A DNA stretch of 64,000 bases from assembly GCF_005938385.1 (NCBI RefSeq), contig NZ_VCRA01000020.1, positions 58,090 through 122,089 on the forward strand. The letters run 5' to 3'. The position numbers were made by a program, and so were the translations under genes. This DNA is from Paenibacillus mesophilus. Lineage in GTDB: Bacteria > Bacillota > Bacilli > Paenibacillales > NBRC-103111. This document shows positions 44,558 through 54,017 of this stretch, in pieces (position 1 is the stretch's first letter; each line of letters opens with the position of its first letter). The notes under the pieces are model-generated. The model saw only the letters and a program-made list of their open reading frames with translations, had not been told where the DNA came from and made no database searches.

Positions 44558-44717
44558 TCAGTCTATGCAGGTGATTACCTAGTACTATGGTTGTATTATA
44601 TCTAAACCGCTTACAAATTACATTAAAAAAAATGCCCGCATCGCTGAAAGTCGCATGAAATTTGTCGAATCCTGCAATTTTAGCCCCGCGCCCCCCGCCG
44701 TTTTCCTCGATAATATA

Positions 44718-44746
44718 AAAGATCCCGGCCGCATAGACCGGGATTG
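44718..44746 (-). terminator. Terminator of the downstream MFS gene
   Basis: GATCCCGG and CCGGGATT form a stem around nine bases, and the minus strand continues with CTTTTATATT. It lies about 40 bases beyond the stop of the MFS gene at 44786. Confidence 0.75.
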
Positions 44747-44785
44747 AATTCAATTTTCGCTGGCGCGCCTTCGCTAGCAAGCCGG

Positions 44786-45946
44786 TTACCCCGCCGCACT
44801 AGCCTGCTTCGACTGGCGATCGGCCGCCCTGAACGTCATAAGCAGCATGATGGCGGCCAAGCATAACGTTCCGCCGATGGCAAACGGCAAATGGATGTTC
44901 AAATGATACGCCCCCATTCCCATAAGCGGACCGGCGATCCGCCCCAAGCTGTCCATCGAGGAGTTCAAGCCTGTCGCGACGCCTTGTCCGACCTTCGTTT
45001 TCTGCGAAATGAGCGACAGCACGCAAGGTCTGATGAGTGCGTTGCCGGCCCCGAAGACAGTCAAATACAAGGTTGCCGTCAGCAAGCTGGAAGAGAGCAG
45101 AATCAGGAAAAAACCGATCGAGGAAAGAACAAGACCGATCGCGATCACCTTCGGCTCGTCCCCCGGCTTCACGAGCCTGCGCACGACCCCGCCTTGAATC
45201 GCCGCCCCCACGATGCCGCTGACCAAAAACATGATGCCAATGTCCATCGGGCCTGCGCCGAATTTGATCGCCTCGAAATATTGCAGCGTCCCTTCCATCC
45301 CGGCCAGCGTGAACGTTACGAAAAACGACAATATGTACAAATATTTCAACGAGCCCGAGAAAGCCGTCCAGCGGGATGCCCGCTTCTTTACGTCTCTGCG
45401 CTTGGACGCCGGCAGCGATTCCTTGAGCCTGGCGGCGGCAAGCAATAACGTGACGAAAGAGAGCGCCGATGCGACATAAAACGGGACGGACAGTCCGAAG
45501 CCGGTCAACAACCCTCCGACGGCCGGACCGAAGATGAATCCGAGTCCGATCGACATGCCGACCAGTCCCATTCCTTTCGTCCGGTTCTCTTCGGTCGTAA
45601 TATCGGCCACGTAGGCGACCGCGCACGAAGTCGCCGCTCCGGAAAACAATCCGCCCAATATGCGGGACACGTACATCAGCCACAGTCGGTCTCCCGCCAA
45701 GCCGAGCAGCAGGAAGCTGACCGCGAACCCGGACAAGCCGAGGAGCAGAACGGGACGTCTGCCGATTCGATCCGATAGCCCTCCCCAGAACGGCGACATG
45801 AGGAACGATACCGCCGAATACAGCATGAGCATCATATTGAGGTGGAACGGACTCACAATTTCCGGCAATACCGGAATAATGATGCCGAACCCTATGAAAA
45901 TCGTCATCAGCAGAAGCATAATCGCGCCAAGTTGCTTTCTCACCAT
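44786..45946 (-). CDS. MFS transporter, drug:H+ antiporter type
   Basis: The 386-residue protein has twelve predicted membrane helices and the MFS signature GGLSDRIGRRPVLLLGL between helices 2 and 3. The antiporter motif GLGFIFGPAVGGLL is in helix 5. This is the pattern of 12-helix TetA-like or multidrug exporters. The start at 45946 follows TCGGAGGAC; the frame to 45988 is not needed. The substrate is unknown. A second MFS gene lies 42 bases upstream on the same strand. Confidence 0.9.
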   Translation of the reverse strand: MVRKQLGAIMLLLMTIFIGFGIIIPVLPEIVSPFHLNMMLMLYSAVSFLMSPFWGGLSDRIGRRPVLLLGLSGFAVSFLLLGLAGDRLWLMYVSRILGGLFSGAATSCAVAYVADITTEENRTKGMGLVGMSIGLGFIFGPAVGGLLTGFGLSVPFYVASALSFVTLLLAAARLKESLPASKRRDVKKRASRWTAFSGSLKYLYILSFFVTFTLAGMEGTLQYFEAIKFGAGPMDIGIMFLVSGIVGAAIQGGVVRRLVKPGDEPKVIAIGLVLSSIGFFLILLSSSLLTATLYLTVFGAGNALIRPCVLSLISQKTKVGQGVATGLNSSMDSLGRIAGPLMGMGAYHLNIHLPFAIGGTLCLAAIMLLMTFRAADRQSKQASAAG

Positions 45947-45988
45947 AAAGTCCTCCGAAAAAAAGTATGGAGCTGCACCAAGCTCCAA

Positions 45989-47266
45989 TTATCTTACCAT
46001 AACTTTACGGTTGACAAAAATGAACAATTGAAGAACGAACAGCGCCGCGAGAACGAGCCCGCTCATAACAAACGGAGCATGATGGCTGAACGAATCCCAC
46101 AGCTTGCCGGAAATGATCGGTCCGACCACGTTGCCGGAGCCTTCGATCGTAAGGAAAAACCCCCATATCGCTCCCCGTTTTTCTTTCGGAATGACCGATG
46201 CGATCAAGGCGTTCCAGGACGGAATGATCAGCGCATAGCCGATGCCGAGAAGCGTTACGAGCGCAAGCACGATATAGATCGATGAGACGAACGTAAAAGT
46301 CAGCAGCGTGAACGAGCTGAGCAGCAGGCCGATGTTTATAAACCACCGGGTACCGAAGCGGTCCACCAGCTTGCCGACCGGTATGAGGAACAGGACCGTA
46401 ATCGCTCCTCCGGCGATCAGGAACATGCTGTACTGCGACGGGGTCAAATGAAGCACCGTGCGGGCATACAGCGTCAATACCGGGGTAAGCAGCCCGAGGG
46501 CGAACGTCTGCGCGAACAACGCCGGGTAAAACACCCAGCTGACGTTTAACGATCGTCTGACCTCGCCCAAATACTGGCGCGTCTTGCGCATTTGCCGGGT
46601 CCATAAGCTTTCACGCGGCTGTCCGGCATGTCTGCCTTTCAACTCGTTCAGCAGCGACTTTACGTCCGTGTCGCTGCGGCGGCGCTTCGGCATGAAATAC
46701 GTCAGCAGCAAACAAACCGCCATCAGCAGGACAAGCAGCCGGAATGCCGGCGTATACGATTCCCCTATAAAAAAGTTGATGACGACCGGACCCAAACCGA
46801 CTCCGGACAGCCACGATAAATAAATGATCGACATCGTCGTGCCGTTCGCTTGCTCGCCTACCGATTCGGTCGCCCCCGTAATGACGCTAGGCCATAGCGG
46901 CGAAGTGCCGATTCCGAGCAGCGTGCAGGAAACGATTATCCAAGCGGTATGCGTAAATGTAACCATAATGAGGACGGACGCGAACGTCACGAGAACCCCG
47001 GCCAGCATGACCGCCCGATAGCCGACTTTATCGATCAGCCAGCCTACAGGCGAACGGAATAGATTGTCTCCCAAATATTGAAGCGCCATCGTCCAGCCGA
47101 TAATAAAGGTAGAGATGCCGAGTGCCGACTTCATGTAGATTGGCAGGATGGAGACCAATATCGCGCCCTTCACGAATTCCACGATAAACATGATAAGAAG
47201 AAGGATCACGACGAAAGGAGTAAAAAACGGCTTTTGACTTAACCAAAACGATTTCAGCTTGTTCAT
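45989..47266 (-). CDS. MFS transporter
   Basis: The 425-residue protein has about twelve helices with a long central loop (residues about 200-240). The first-half motif is YLGDNLFRSPVGWLIDKVGYR and the second-half repeat is PVGKLVDRFGTRWF. It resembles a group of Paenibacillus/Bacillus MFS proteins of unknown substrate, some related to glycolipid flippases. The start at 47266 has GAGGGTGG upstream. The 55 extra codons of the longer frame are not supported. Confidence 0.88.
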   Translation of the reverse strand: MNKLKSFWLSQKPFFTPFVVILLLIMFIVEFVKGAILVSILPIYMKSALGISTFIIGWTMALQYLGDNLFRSPVGWLIDKVGYRAVMLAGVLVTFASVLIMVTFTHTAWIIVSCTLLGIGTSPLWPSVITGATESVGEQANGTTMSIIYLSWLSGVGLGPVVINFFIGESYTPAFRLLVLLMAVCLLLTYFMPKRRRSDTDVKSLLNELKGRHAGQPRESLWTRQMRKTRQYLGEVRRSLNVSWVFYPALFAQTFALGLLTPVLTLYARTVLHLTPSQYSMFLIAGGAITVLFLIPVGKLVDRFGTRWFINIGLLLSSFTLLTFTFVSSIYIVLALVTLLGIGYALIIPSWNALIASVIPKEKRGAIWGFFLTIEGSGNVVGPIISGKLWDSFSHHAPFVMSGLVLAALFVLQLFIFVNRKVMVR

Positions 47267-47473
47267 ATATCCACCCTCTGCTCGCAGCTTGCTGAAGTTA
47301 TGCGGAATTATCGCGGCATTGCCGCGGTATCTCTCCAGTGTTCCCCAAAAGGCATAGTAAATTACGGAAAACGGCAACACTTTCGTAACAAAACTTTGAC
47401 TTGCATGTCCCGTCCAATTTGATATACTCAACTTTGTTTACGCAAATCATTTGCAATCGCCTGGAAAGAAGGG

Positions 47474-48949
47474 ATGACCGCATTGGATCACAACCGCACT
47501 CCTTTGTTTACCGCGTTGACCGAGCACGCGTCCAAACGCCCGATACAATTCCATATCCCCGGACATAAGACGGGAGCCGGCGCCGACCCCGAATTCCGTT
47601 CGTTTATCGGGGACAACGCTCTATCGATCGACTTAATCAATATAGCACCGCTGGACGATCTTCATCAACCGACCGGCATTATTCAAGAAGCGCAGAAGCT
47701 CGCTGCCGACGCGTTCGGCGCACAATATACGATCTTTTCCGTCCAAGGTACGAGCGGGGCGATCATCACGATGATCATGTCCATCGTCGGCGAAGGCGAC
47801 AAAATCATCGTCCCGCGCAACGTGCATAAGTCGATTTTGGCGGCTATCATTTTCTCGGGAGCGAAGCCGGTCTTCCTCTCCCCCGCCCGCGACCAAAATC
47901 TCGGCATCGATCATGGCGTAACGACAAGCTCGGTCAGGAAGGCGCTCGCCAGACACCCTGACGCGAAAGCGGTGCTTGTCATCAATCCTACCTACTACGG
48001 GGTTTGCGCCGATTTGCAGGAAATCGTCGATCTGGTGCACAGCTACGATATTCCGGTGCTGGTCGACGAAGCGCATGGGGCGTTGATTCATTTCCATGAC
48101 GACCTGCCCTTGTCCGCCATGAAAGCCGGCGCCGATATGGCGGCGACAAGCGTGCACAAGCTGGGCGGCTCGATGACCCAAAGCTCCGTATTGAACGTGC
48201 AAGGTCCGCGCGTCAACCAAAGACGCATCCAGACGATTATCAGCATGCTGACTACGACATCCACGTCGTATTTGCTGCTCGCCTCCTTGGACACGTCTAG
48301 AAGAAATCTGGCGCTGAACGGCAAAGCGATGGCGGAGAAAGCGATCGGACTGGCGCAATACGCGCGCAGGAAAATTAATGAAATACCGGGTCTGTACTGC
48401 TTCGGGGAAGACATACTCGGCACGGAAGCGACGTTCGATTACGATCCGACCAAGGTTACCGTCCATATCCGGCATTTGGGCATTACGGGCTATGATGTGG
48501 AGAATTGGCTTAGGGACCGTTATAATATCGAGATCGAGCTTAGCGATATGTACAACATCCTTTGTTTGATCACACCCGGGGATACGCAGGAAAACGTGGA
48601 CATTTTGCTGGAAGCTTTGACGGTGCTGGCCAAAGAGTACGCGGACAATCAAGCCAACGAGCTGGTCGTGAAAATTCCGGAAATTCCGCAGCTTTCCCTG
48701 ACGCCGCGGGACGCGTTCTACGGCGACACGGAGCTGGTGCCGTTCAAGGAATCGGCGGGACGCATCATGGCCGAGTTCATCTACGTTTATCCGCCCGGCA
48801 TCCCGATCTTGCTGCCCGGCGAAGTGATATCCCAGGAAAATATCGATTATATCGTCGACCATCTCGAAGTCGGACTGCCGGTTAAAGGACCGGAAGACCG
48901 TACGATCGAGTTCGTCAAAGTTATCGTCGAAACGAAGCCAATATATTAA
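47474..48949 (+). CDS. speA: Orn/Lys/Arg decarboxylase family protein (SpeA-like)
   Basis: The 491-residue PLP enzyme fits the short arginine/lysine decarboxylase family of Bacilli: FHIPGHKTGAG at the N-terminus, SVQGTSGAIITMI, NPTYYGVC, the PLP-pyridine aspartate in LVDEAHGA (D198), and the Schiff-base lysine K229 in TSVHKLGGSMTQSS. It probably makes agmatine for polyamine synthesis; lysine specificity is possible. The ATG at 47474 is very close to AAGAAGGG, so the TTG three codons later could be the true start. It is divergent from the MFS gene. Confidence 0.9.
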   Translation: MTALDHNRTPLFTALTEHASKRPIQFHIPGHKTGAGADPEFRSFIGDNALSIDLINIAPLDDLHQPTGIIQEAQKLAADAFGAQYTIFSVQGTSGAIITMIMSIVGEGDKIIVPRNVHKSILAAIIFSGAKPVFLSPARDQNLGIDHGVTTSSVRKALARHPDAKAVLVINPTYYGVCADLQEIVDLVHSYDIPVLVDEAHGALIHFHDDLPLSAMKAGADMAATSVHKLGGSMTQSSVLNVQGPRVNQRRIQTIISMLTTTSTSYLLLASLDTSRRNLALNGKAMAEKAIGLAQYARRKINEIPGLYCFGEDILGTEATFDYDPTKVTVHIRHLGITGYDVENWLRDRYNIEIELSDMYNILCLITPGDTQENVDILLEALTVLAKEYADNQANELVVKIPEIPQLSLTPRDAFYGDTELVPFKESAGRIMAEFIYVYPPGIPILLPGEVISQENIDYIVDHLEVGLPVKGPEDRTIEFVKVIVETKPIY

Positions 48950-48953
48950 AGGT

Positions 48954-49012
48954 CCCCCAAAAGTGAAGAATGCCTTCGAAGCTTATTCCTATTACTTTCG
49001 GGGGAGCCCCCT
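48954..49012 (+). terminator. Long hairpin after speA
   Basis: CCCCCAAAAGT pairs with ACTTTCGGGGG (10 of 11 pairs) and an inner GAATGCCTTCGAAGC/TTATTC segment partly pairs. There is no T run directly after it, so it may be a stabilising structure as much as a terminator. Confidence 0.5.
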
Positions 49013-49043
49013 TACTATCCCCTAAAAATGACTTTGGCAAAGC

Positions 49044-49084
49044 AAAGGAGATGGTCCCGCGAGGCGGTGCCATCTCCTTTATTA
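49044..49084. terminator. Bidirectional terminator between speA and the DUF3055 gene
   Basis: AAAGGAGATGG and CCATCTCCTTT form an 11-base stem with an inner CCGC/GCGG pairing, flanked by AT-rich sequence on both sides. Confidence 0.75.
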
Positions 49085-49100
49085 TTAATCTATCAATCTC

Positions 49101-49388
49101 TCAGTATTGCTCCTTCACCGGCATGGATGGCATGAGCTGCTTCAAAAAATCGGACACTTCCTCCGCCTCTCTCGCCTCCAGGTGAAACGCGCGCTGCAAG
49201 TATAGTAAATTGTCGAGGTCGTCGTAATCCAAAAGGGAAGACCGGTTCGTCTGCATACAAATGATAAGCGGTTTGCCGAAAAACACGGAGGTGTATACGA
49301 TACCGAAATCGTAACGCGCCCGTTCGCTCGCATAGCCGACAAATTGGATAGTCGCCTGCTCGGCCGTATCATATAAACGTTCGAACAT
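49101..49388 (-). CDS. DUF3055 family protein
   Basis: The 95-residue protein has the pattern of a small conserved Bacilli family: FVGYASERARYDFGIVYTSVFFGKPLIICMQTNRSSLL (split for display) and a helical end. I believe it is DUF3055, function unknown. It is alone, convergent with speA, and preceded by GGGAGCG. Confidence 0.7.
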   Translation of the reverse strand: MFERLYDTAEQATIQFVGYASERARYDFGIVYTSVFFGKPLIICMQTNRSSLLDYDDLDNLLYLQRAFHLEAREAEEVSDFLKQLMPSMPVKEQY

Positions 49389-49544
49389 AGGTTCACGCTC
49401 CCTTTGGTTTGAATTTTCTGAATATTTACACTATATCACGCTGCGATTCGGTTTGACAATAATAAAAAAGCATCATGTTGTAAATACATAGACGAAATGC
49501 TATGATGTTCATGGTAAAAACGGAACGACAAGGATGGTGCAACG

Positions 49545-49964
49545 ATGGCGCAAAGCGCTTACATTTATCTTGTGGACGGATCGGCCGCCTCCACCTTGAC
49601 GCTAGACGAGTTGAAAGAGCATCTGGGCCGTTACAAGGAACAAACCTCGCTTACCGGCAAGCAGCTCGGATGGGATTATGCCGCATCGGCCTTTCCGTAC
49701 TCGGTGGAAACGAAGCCCGAGGGGCAAGGCAAATGGTTTTACTTGAAAGGAAGCAATCCTCTTTACAAATATATTTTGTTCGGTGTCGGCAGCAAGAAGG
49801 TGGACGATCAGGACAAGCCGTACATACAAGTCACGCTCCCGGACGACGCGACCGTCGGAGACAAGTCCAAAGGCAATGAATTGTGCAAATATTTGGCCCG
49901 CCATCTGAAGGCCGAGCTGCATTTGTTCAACGGACGCACGATGTACTTCAATCCCCGCAAGTGA
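49545..49964 (+). CDS. DUF1885-like conserved protein
   Basis: The 139-residue soluble protein reads AQSAYIYLVDGSAASTLTLD at the start and contains GKQLGWDYAASAFPY and ELCKYLARHLKAELHLFNGR. It fits what I remember of DUF1885, a small family of Bacilli with no known function. The ribosome-binding site is GGATGG, and a strong terminator follows. Confidence 0.6.
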   Translation: MAQSAYIYLVDGSAASTLTLDELKEHLGRYKEQTSLTGKQLGWDYAASAFPYSVETKPEGQGKWFYLKGSNPLYKYILFGVGSKKVDDQDKPYIQVTLPDDATVGDKSKGNELCKYLARHLKAELHLFNGRTMYFNPRK

Positions 49965-49969
49965 CATCG

Positions 49970-50011
49970 AAAAAGCCCCTCTTCATCGCGGGATGAGGAG
50001 GGGCTTTTTTC
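49970..50011. terminator. Bidirectional terminator
   Basis: AAAAAGCCCCTC and GAGGGGCTTTTTT form a long stem with an extended TCATC/GGATGA part, flanked by A and T runs. It serves the genes at 49545 (+) and 50017 (-). Confidence 0.92.
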
Positions 50012-50016
50012 CAATA

Positions 50017-50316
50017 TTACGCTTGCGATTCGGACTCTACGATTTCCTCGTATACCGCCGTCACATGCTCCCATTCGGCGTCGTCTTCGATATTGACCAG
50101 AACCGCGTCTTCGCCGTCCTCGTCAACCCGGAAGATGATGCTGTCCGCTTCCGGATCGTTCCGATCCAGCAATACGGCATAAGTTTTTTCTTTCGTTTCG
50201 AACGTATATACGATCACCATTTCGTGTTCGTTGCCGTCTTCATCGGTCAGAATAAACACATCTTCCTCGTGCTCATCCCCGCAGCCGCAGTTATCGCCGT
50301 GCTGATGCTCGCTCAT
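50017..50316 (-). CDS. DUF1292 family protein (YrzB-like)
   Basis: This very acidic 99-residue protein matches the DUF1292 pattern FILTDEDGNEHEMVIVYTFE, YAVLLDRNDPEADSIIFRV and LVNIEDDAEWEHVTAVYEE. The N-terminus HQHGDNCGCGDEH adds a His/Cys patch that could bind a metal. The family is common in Firmicutes and has no established function. Confidence 0.88.
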   Translation of the reverse strand: MSEHQHGDNCGCGDEHEEDVFILTDEDGNEHEMVIVYTFETKEKTYAVLLDRNDPEADSIIFRVDEDGEDAVLVNIEDDAEWEHVTAVYEEIVESESQA

Positions 50317-50407
50317 GCCAAGCCCTCATTTCATCGATTGGATTTCAAATCGTTCCTATCGTACCATTTTCCAAATTATCGGTCAATGAAGGCTTGCATT
50401 GTGCGGT

Positions 50408-51019
50408 TTACTCGGAAATTATCGTTTTCTCGGATACGACGGCGTAGTCTTGCGATTCGTTCAATTTGATTTTGAATTGAACCTTGTATTTCCCGACCGT
50501 GTCGAACGAGACGCTCTCGAGCGGCCAGCTGTACCAGAAGCTTTCCTTGCTTTCCTGCTGCAAGGAAACTACGGAACGGATGACGGTTCCATCCGGCGAC
50601 ACGAGATCGATCTTGAACGAATGAATCGGCGTCGTCAAGCTGTCGACCTGGGCGGCAACGACGAAATCCAGCTTATTCCCTTTGCTTACTTTGCCGAACG
50701 GCGTCTTGGGCGAATCGTCTTTGGCGATGTCTCTTGCTACGAACATATGTACATTCGGTTTGTAAATGGAAGCCGTCTTCGTTTCTTCGTCCCATTTTAC
50801 GACAGCCTGCAAAGAATCCGACAGCTCTCTAAGCGGCAGGACGACGCGTCCTCCGGTCATGAAGCCGGGAACGTCTCCGGCCGGCACCTCTACGTTATTC
50901 AAGAGCACTCTGACTTTCGAATATCCTTGATACTCTCCCCACGGCGAGCTGGCATATGCGATTCCTGTTCCAAGTACGACCAATGTAGCGGTAAGGACGG
51001 CAAGCCGCTTCACATTCAT
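50408..51019 (-). CDS. Secreted protein with stalk (copper amine oxidase-N) domain
   Basis: The 203-residue protein has a signal peptide (KRLAVLTATLVVLGTGIAYA), a stalk domain (KVRVLLNNVEVPAGDVPG, GGRVVLPLRELSDSLQAVV, about 36-90) and a C-terminal beta-rich region of about 100 residues. The start at 51019 follows GGAGG at eight bases. It shares its first domain with the protein at 17532-18434 but not the rest. Confidence 0.8.
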   Translation of the reverse strand: MNVKRLAVLTATLVVLGTGIAYASSPWGEYQGYSKVRVLLNNVEVPAGDVPGFMTGGRVVLPLRELSDSLQAVVKWDEETKTASIYKPNVHMFVARDIAKDDSPKTPFGKVSKGNKLDFVVAAQVDSLTTPIHSFKIDLVSPDGTVIRSVVSLQQESKESFWYSWPLESVSFDTVGKYKVQFKIKLNESQDYAVVSEKTIISE

Positions 51020-51321
51020 TGCAAAAACCTCCACGTCAGCATTTCGTTGTACTCTGTTATACTTCGAAATATAACGAAAGTTGCGGAGCATGAAGCGAAA
51101 AATAATTGCAATTTGCCGTAAAAATAGTTACAATATTGTATTAAATTTCCATACTTCGCAAAAGTCTAGCAAGTAGAAAAGATTGACAAATTTATATATT
51201 ACACCACAAACGAGTCAGTTGTAAACAAAAATTAACATACATAGAATGTTGTTACGCCTACCGGAAAAATCAAGTAAACTGACATATATATCTACTATTG
51301 AAAGAGGAAGCGGGAGTCATC
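51020..51321. other. AT-rich divergent intergenic region
   Basis: No gene is present. On the minus strand TTTACA and TAATAT separated by 18 bases (51196-51225) form a possible promoter for the stalk-domain gene. No palindrome or riboswitch is evident. Confidence 0.4.
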
Positions 51322-51483
51322 ATGAGCCATTATAACGGACTGCATGTCGAAATCGACCAGATGAAGAAACTGCTTGAGCACACGGCAAAGGAATACATGT
51401 ATAATTTCAGACATCCCCAAGTCGTGGAAATCAGTCAGCAGTTGGATCGCTTAATCGTAAAAGTGATGGGGTACGGCCGGTAA
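51322..51483 (+). CDS. Spo0E-family aspartyl-phosphate phosphatase
   Basis: This 53-residue protein has the two-helix Spo0E-like pattern with the signature EISQQLDRLIVKVM near the C-terminus. Members dephosphorylate Spo0A-P or related regulators and delay sporulation. I use the ATG at 51322, behind GCGGGAG; the track frame from a TTG at 51298 has no ribosome-binding site. It is the most direct sign in the window that the organism sporulates. Confidence 0.85.
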   Translation: MSHYNGLHVEIDQMKKLLEHTAKEYMYNFRHPQVVEISQQLDRLIVKVMGYGR

Positions 51484-51513
51484 CGCCTCCCACATTCCTT
51501 CCATAATCAGCCT

Positions 51514-51553
51514 TGCCCGCCTTTGCCGCCCGAGAAGCGCAAAGGCTTTTTTT
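51514..51553 (+). terminator. Terminator of the Spo0E-like gene
   Basis: GCCTTTGC pairs with GCAAAGGC and is followed by seven T residues. Confidence 0.85.
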
Positions 51554-51572
51554 CATTATAGGCCTCCGCCGG

Positions 51573-53921
51573 TTACGGATCGACCTCCAACTCCTTGATC
51601 CGCCTCTCGGCATAACGAGTATCCTTGTAAGCAAAATACGTTTCCGCCTTCTCGACGATCACCGCTCCGTTATACTCGGGAATTCCCGCATAAGGCTCGT
51701 ACACGCCTTTTGGAAACAGCACGTTTCCTTCGGGCCAGTACACCTCGATATTGCCCTGCCGGATATCGGCGAATTTGGCCCGCCCGTACAGCGTTCCGCT
51801 CCGGTTGTAGACGACGACCGCTTCCCCTTCCCCAATCCCGAGCTCCCGCGCATCCGCAGGATGCAGCAGCACGTCTTCACGCATTGCGGCATTAAACGGA
51901 TCTTTATTGTTGTACACCATCGAATTGAACTGCTTCCCCCGTCGGGTCGTCGCGTAGAAATGTCCTTCGGGCTTCCGCAGCTCCGGCAGCTGGATCGGAA
52001 TAAGCTTGCCTTTGCCGTCGGGAGTCGGACAGCTCCCTTCCTCGCACAGCCATACGCCGCCCCATTGGAATACGTCCCCGGATTGGGACAGATGCTGGAT
52101 GCCATCATAATAGGGAACGGCTGCGGCGATTTCGTCGCGTATATGCTGGGCCGATCGGAATACAATCTTCGACTTCAGCTCCGGCTTCACTCTCGCGGCC
52201 AAATCGGTGATGATATCCCACTCCGCCCGCGCTTCGCCGATCCGCGGACCTGCGATCTCCGGACTAAAATACACCATCCGTTCCGTGCTGGTCGATGTGC
52301 CGCCTCCCGGCTGCTCGTAGCGCGTCATCGCAGGCAGCACGATCACCTCTTCCCCGGCGTCGGCGAGCGTCGAGCTGTTCAGAATAATATCCTGATGAAC
52401 TCTCAGCTCCACGCTTTCCAAACATTTTCTGATAAAATCGGGCTTCGGCATCGTTTCCAGAAAATTGCCGCCGCTCATGTACAATACGCGGGTACGGCGC
52501 TCATGACCGTCCGGCAGCAACGCATTCTCGAGCGACAAACCGACGATATCCCCTTGCCAGGCCGGAATCGGAAATCCCCAAAGCGCCTCGAACCGTTGGC
52601 GGCTCTCTTCGTCGATCGGTCCTCCTCCCGGCAGCGACATCGGTTCGGCGCCCATCTCCCCTGCGCCCTGCACGCTGCTGTGTCCGCGAATCGGCATGAG
52701 TCCGCAGCGCTCCCTGCCGACGAAGCCGCGCAGCATGGCCAGATTGGCAAGCTGGGATACGTTGTCGGTCCCGAACCGATGCTGGGTCAAGCCCATGCTC
52801 CAGACGAACACCGCGCTCTTAGCCGACGCGAGCATCCGGGCGAATTCGCCGATTCTCTCCTTCGTAAGTCCCGAGCTTTTCTCCAGAACGGGCCAGTCCA
52901 GTGAGCTCACATGCCTTCGCAGCTCCTCGCAGCCTGTCGTATGCTCGTTTATAAATTTCCGGTCGAGCGCCGAGCCGGGCCGCTCCCGCTCCATTTCGAA
53001 CCAATGCTTCATGATACCGTTCGCGAGCGCGATATCGCCGCCGATATGGACCTGCACGAAATCATCGACCATCTTCGTGCCGAACAGCGCGCTTTCCGGT
53101 ATGGACGGAATCCAATAGTTTTCCATCGCCGGCTCGCGATACGGGTTTACGACGACGATTTTCGTCCCCGCCTTCTTCGCGGCATACATATATTTGGTGG
53201 AAACGGGCTGATTGTTGGCCGCGACGGAGCCCCAGAAGACAAGCACGTCGGTGCCGATCCAATCCTTATAGCTGCAGCTGGAAGCGCCGATGCCGAGCGA
53301 GCGCTTCAAGGCCGTTTTGCTCGGGGAGTGGCATATGCGCGAGGCATTGTCGATATTGTTCGTGCCGAGAAAACGCGCCACTTTGGAAGCGGCGTAATAG
53401 ACCTCGTTCGTGATGCCGCGGGCCGTCCAGTAAAAGGCAAGCTGCTTCGGGTCGATGCCGCGGATTTTGGCCGCGATCCGATCCAGCGCCTCGTCCCACG
53501 TTATACGCTCAAACCGGTTCTCCCCTTTCCGGCGTATAAGCGGATACGGAATGCGCCCGAGCTTGCGCAGCCGGGTGCTGTCCATCGCCTTCAGCCGCTC
53601 GATGTCGCCGAACCAATGAGGCTCTATCTCCGGCATCGTATTCAACCGCAGCACATTGAGCCGGGTCGTGCACAGATGCGGGCCGGTCAGCGTCTGGTCG
53701 CGCAGCCCCGATACGCCGAGCGCGCAGCCGTCGCATACTCCTTTCGTCAAAATCCGGTAAGCGTACGGCAAGTTGTCGCGATTGTCGTAAAGCGCTTTCA
53801 AAGTATCCCAAATATGATGGGGCTTCACCTTGCCTAAGCCGAGGGGGGCGGGGCTGACCCATAGTGACGGCTTCGGCGACTGGTCGAGCCTGATCGGCCC
53901 GGTATGCTTCGTTTTTCCCAC
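51573..53921 (-). CDS. FdhF/YdeP-type molybdopterin oxidoreductase
   Basis: The 782-residue protein belongs to the formate dehydrogenase-alpha-like molybdoenzymes in the YdeP branch. Cofactor-binding blocks are ITWDEALDRIAAKI, DVLVFWGSVAANN, VVVNPYREPAMENY, the GHSSVQGAGEMG loop, and the C-terminal LHPADARELGIGEGEAVVVYNRSG. Near the N-terminus are only C63, C66 and C84 (GVCDGCALG, LCTTRL), fewer than a typical 4Fe-4S motif. There is no Sec or Cys in the usual active-site spot. The GTG at 53921 follows ACGGAGGAG; the longer frame to 54392 runs antisense through fdhD and is rejected. The substrate is not established. Confidence 0.88.
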   Translation of the reverse strand: MGKTKHTGPIRLDQSPKPSLWVSPAPLGLGKVKPHHIWDTLKALYDNRDNLPYAYRILTKGVCDGCALGVSGLRDQTLTGPHLCTTRLNVLRLNTMPEIEPHWFGDIERLKAMDSTRLRKLGRIPYPLIRRKGENRFERITWDEALDRIAAKIRGIDPKQLAFYWTARGITNEVYYAASKVARFLGTNNIDNASRICHSPSKTALKRSLGIGASSCSYKDWIGTDVLVFWGSVAANNQPVSTKYMYAAKKAGTKIVVVNPYREPAMENYWIPSIPESALFGTKMVDDFVQVHIGGDIALANGIMKHWFEMERERPGSALDRKFINEHTTGCEELRRHVSSLDWPVLEKSSGLTKERIGEFARMLASAKSAVFVWSMGLTQHRFGTDNVSQLANLAMLRGFVGRERCGLMPIRGHSSVQGAGEMGAEPMSLPGGGPIDEESRQRFEALWGFPIPAWQGDIVGLSLENALLPDGHERRTRVLYMSGGNFLETMPKPDFIRKCLESVELRVHQDIILNSSTLADAGEEVIVLPAMTRYEQPGGGTSTSTERMVYFSPEIAGPRIGEARAEWDIITDLAARVKPELKSKIVFRSAQHIRDEIAAAVPYYDGIQHLSQSGDVFQWGGVWLCEEGSCPTPDGKGKLIPIQLPELRKPEGHFYATTRRGKQFNSMVYNNKDPFNAAMREDVLLHPADARELGIGEGEAVVVYNRSGTLYGRAKFADIRQGNIEVYWPEGNVLFPKGVYEPYAGIPEYNGAVIVEKAETYFAYKDTRYAERRIKELEVDP

Positions 53922-54017
53922 GATGGACTCCTCCGTTCGATAGCGTTCCATGCTATTATGATAACATGAACCCGCTTCGGCGGCATCCCGGGATTTTATA
54001 CGATTAGGAGTGTTCCT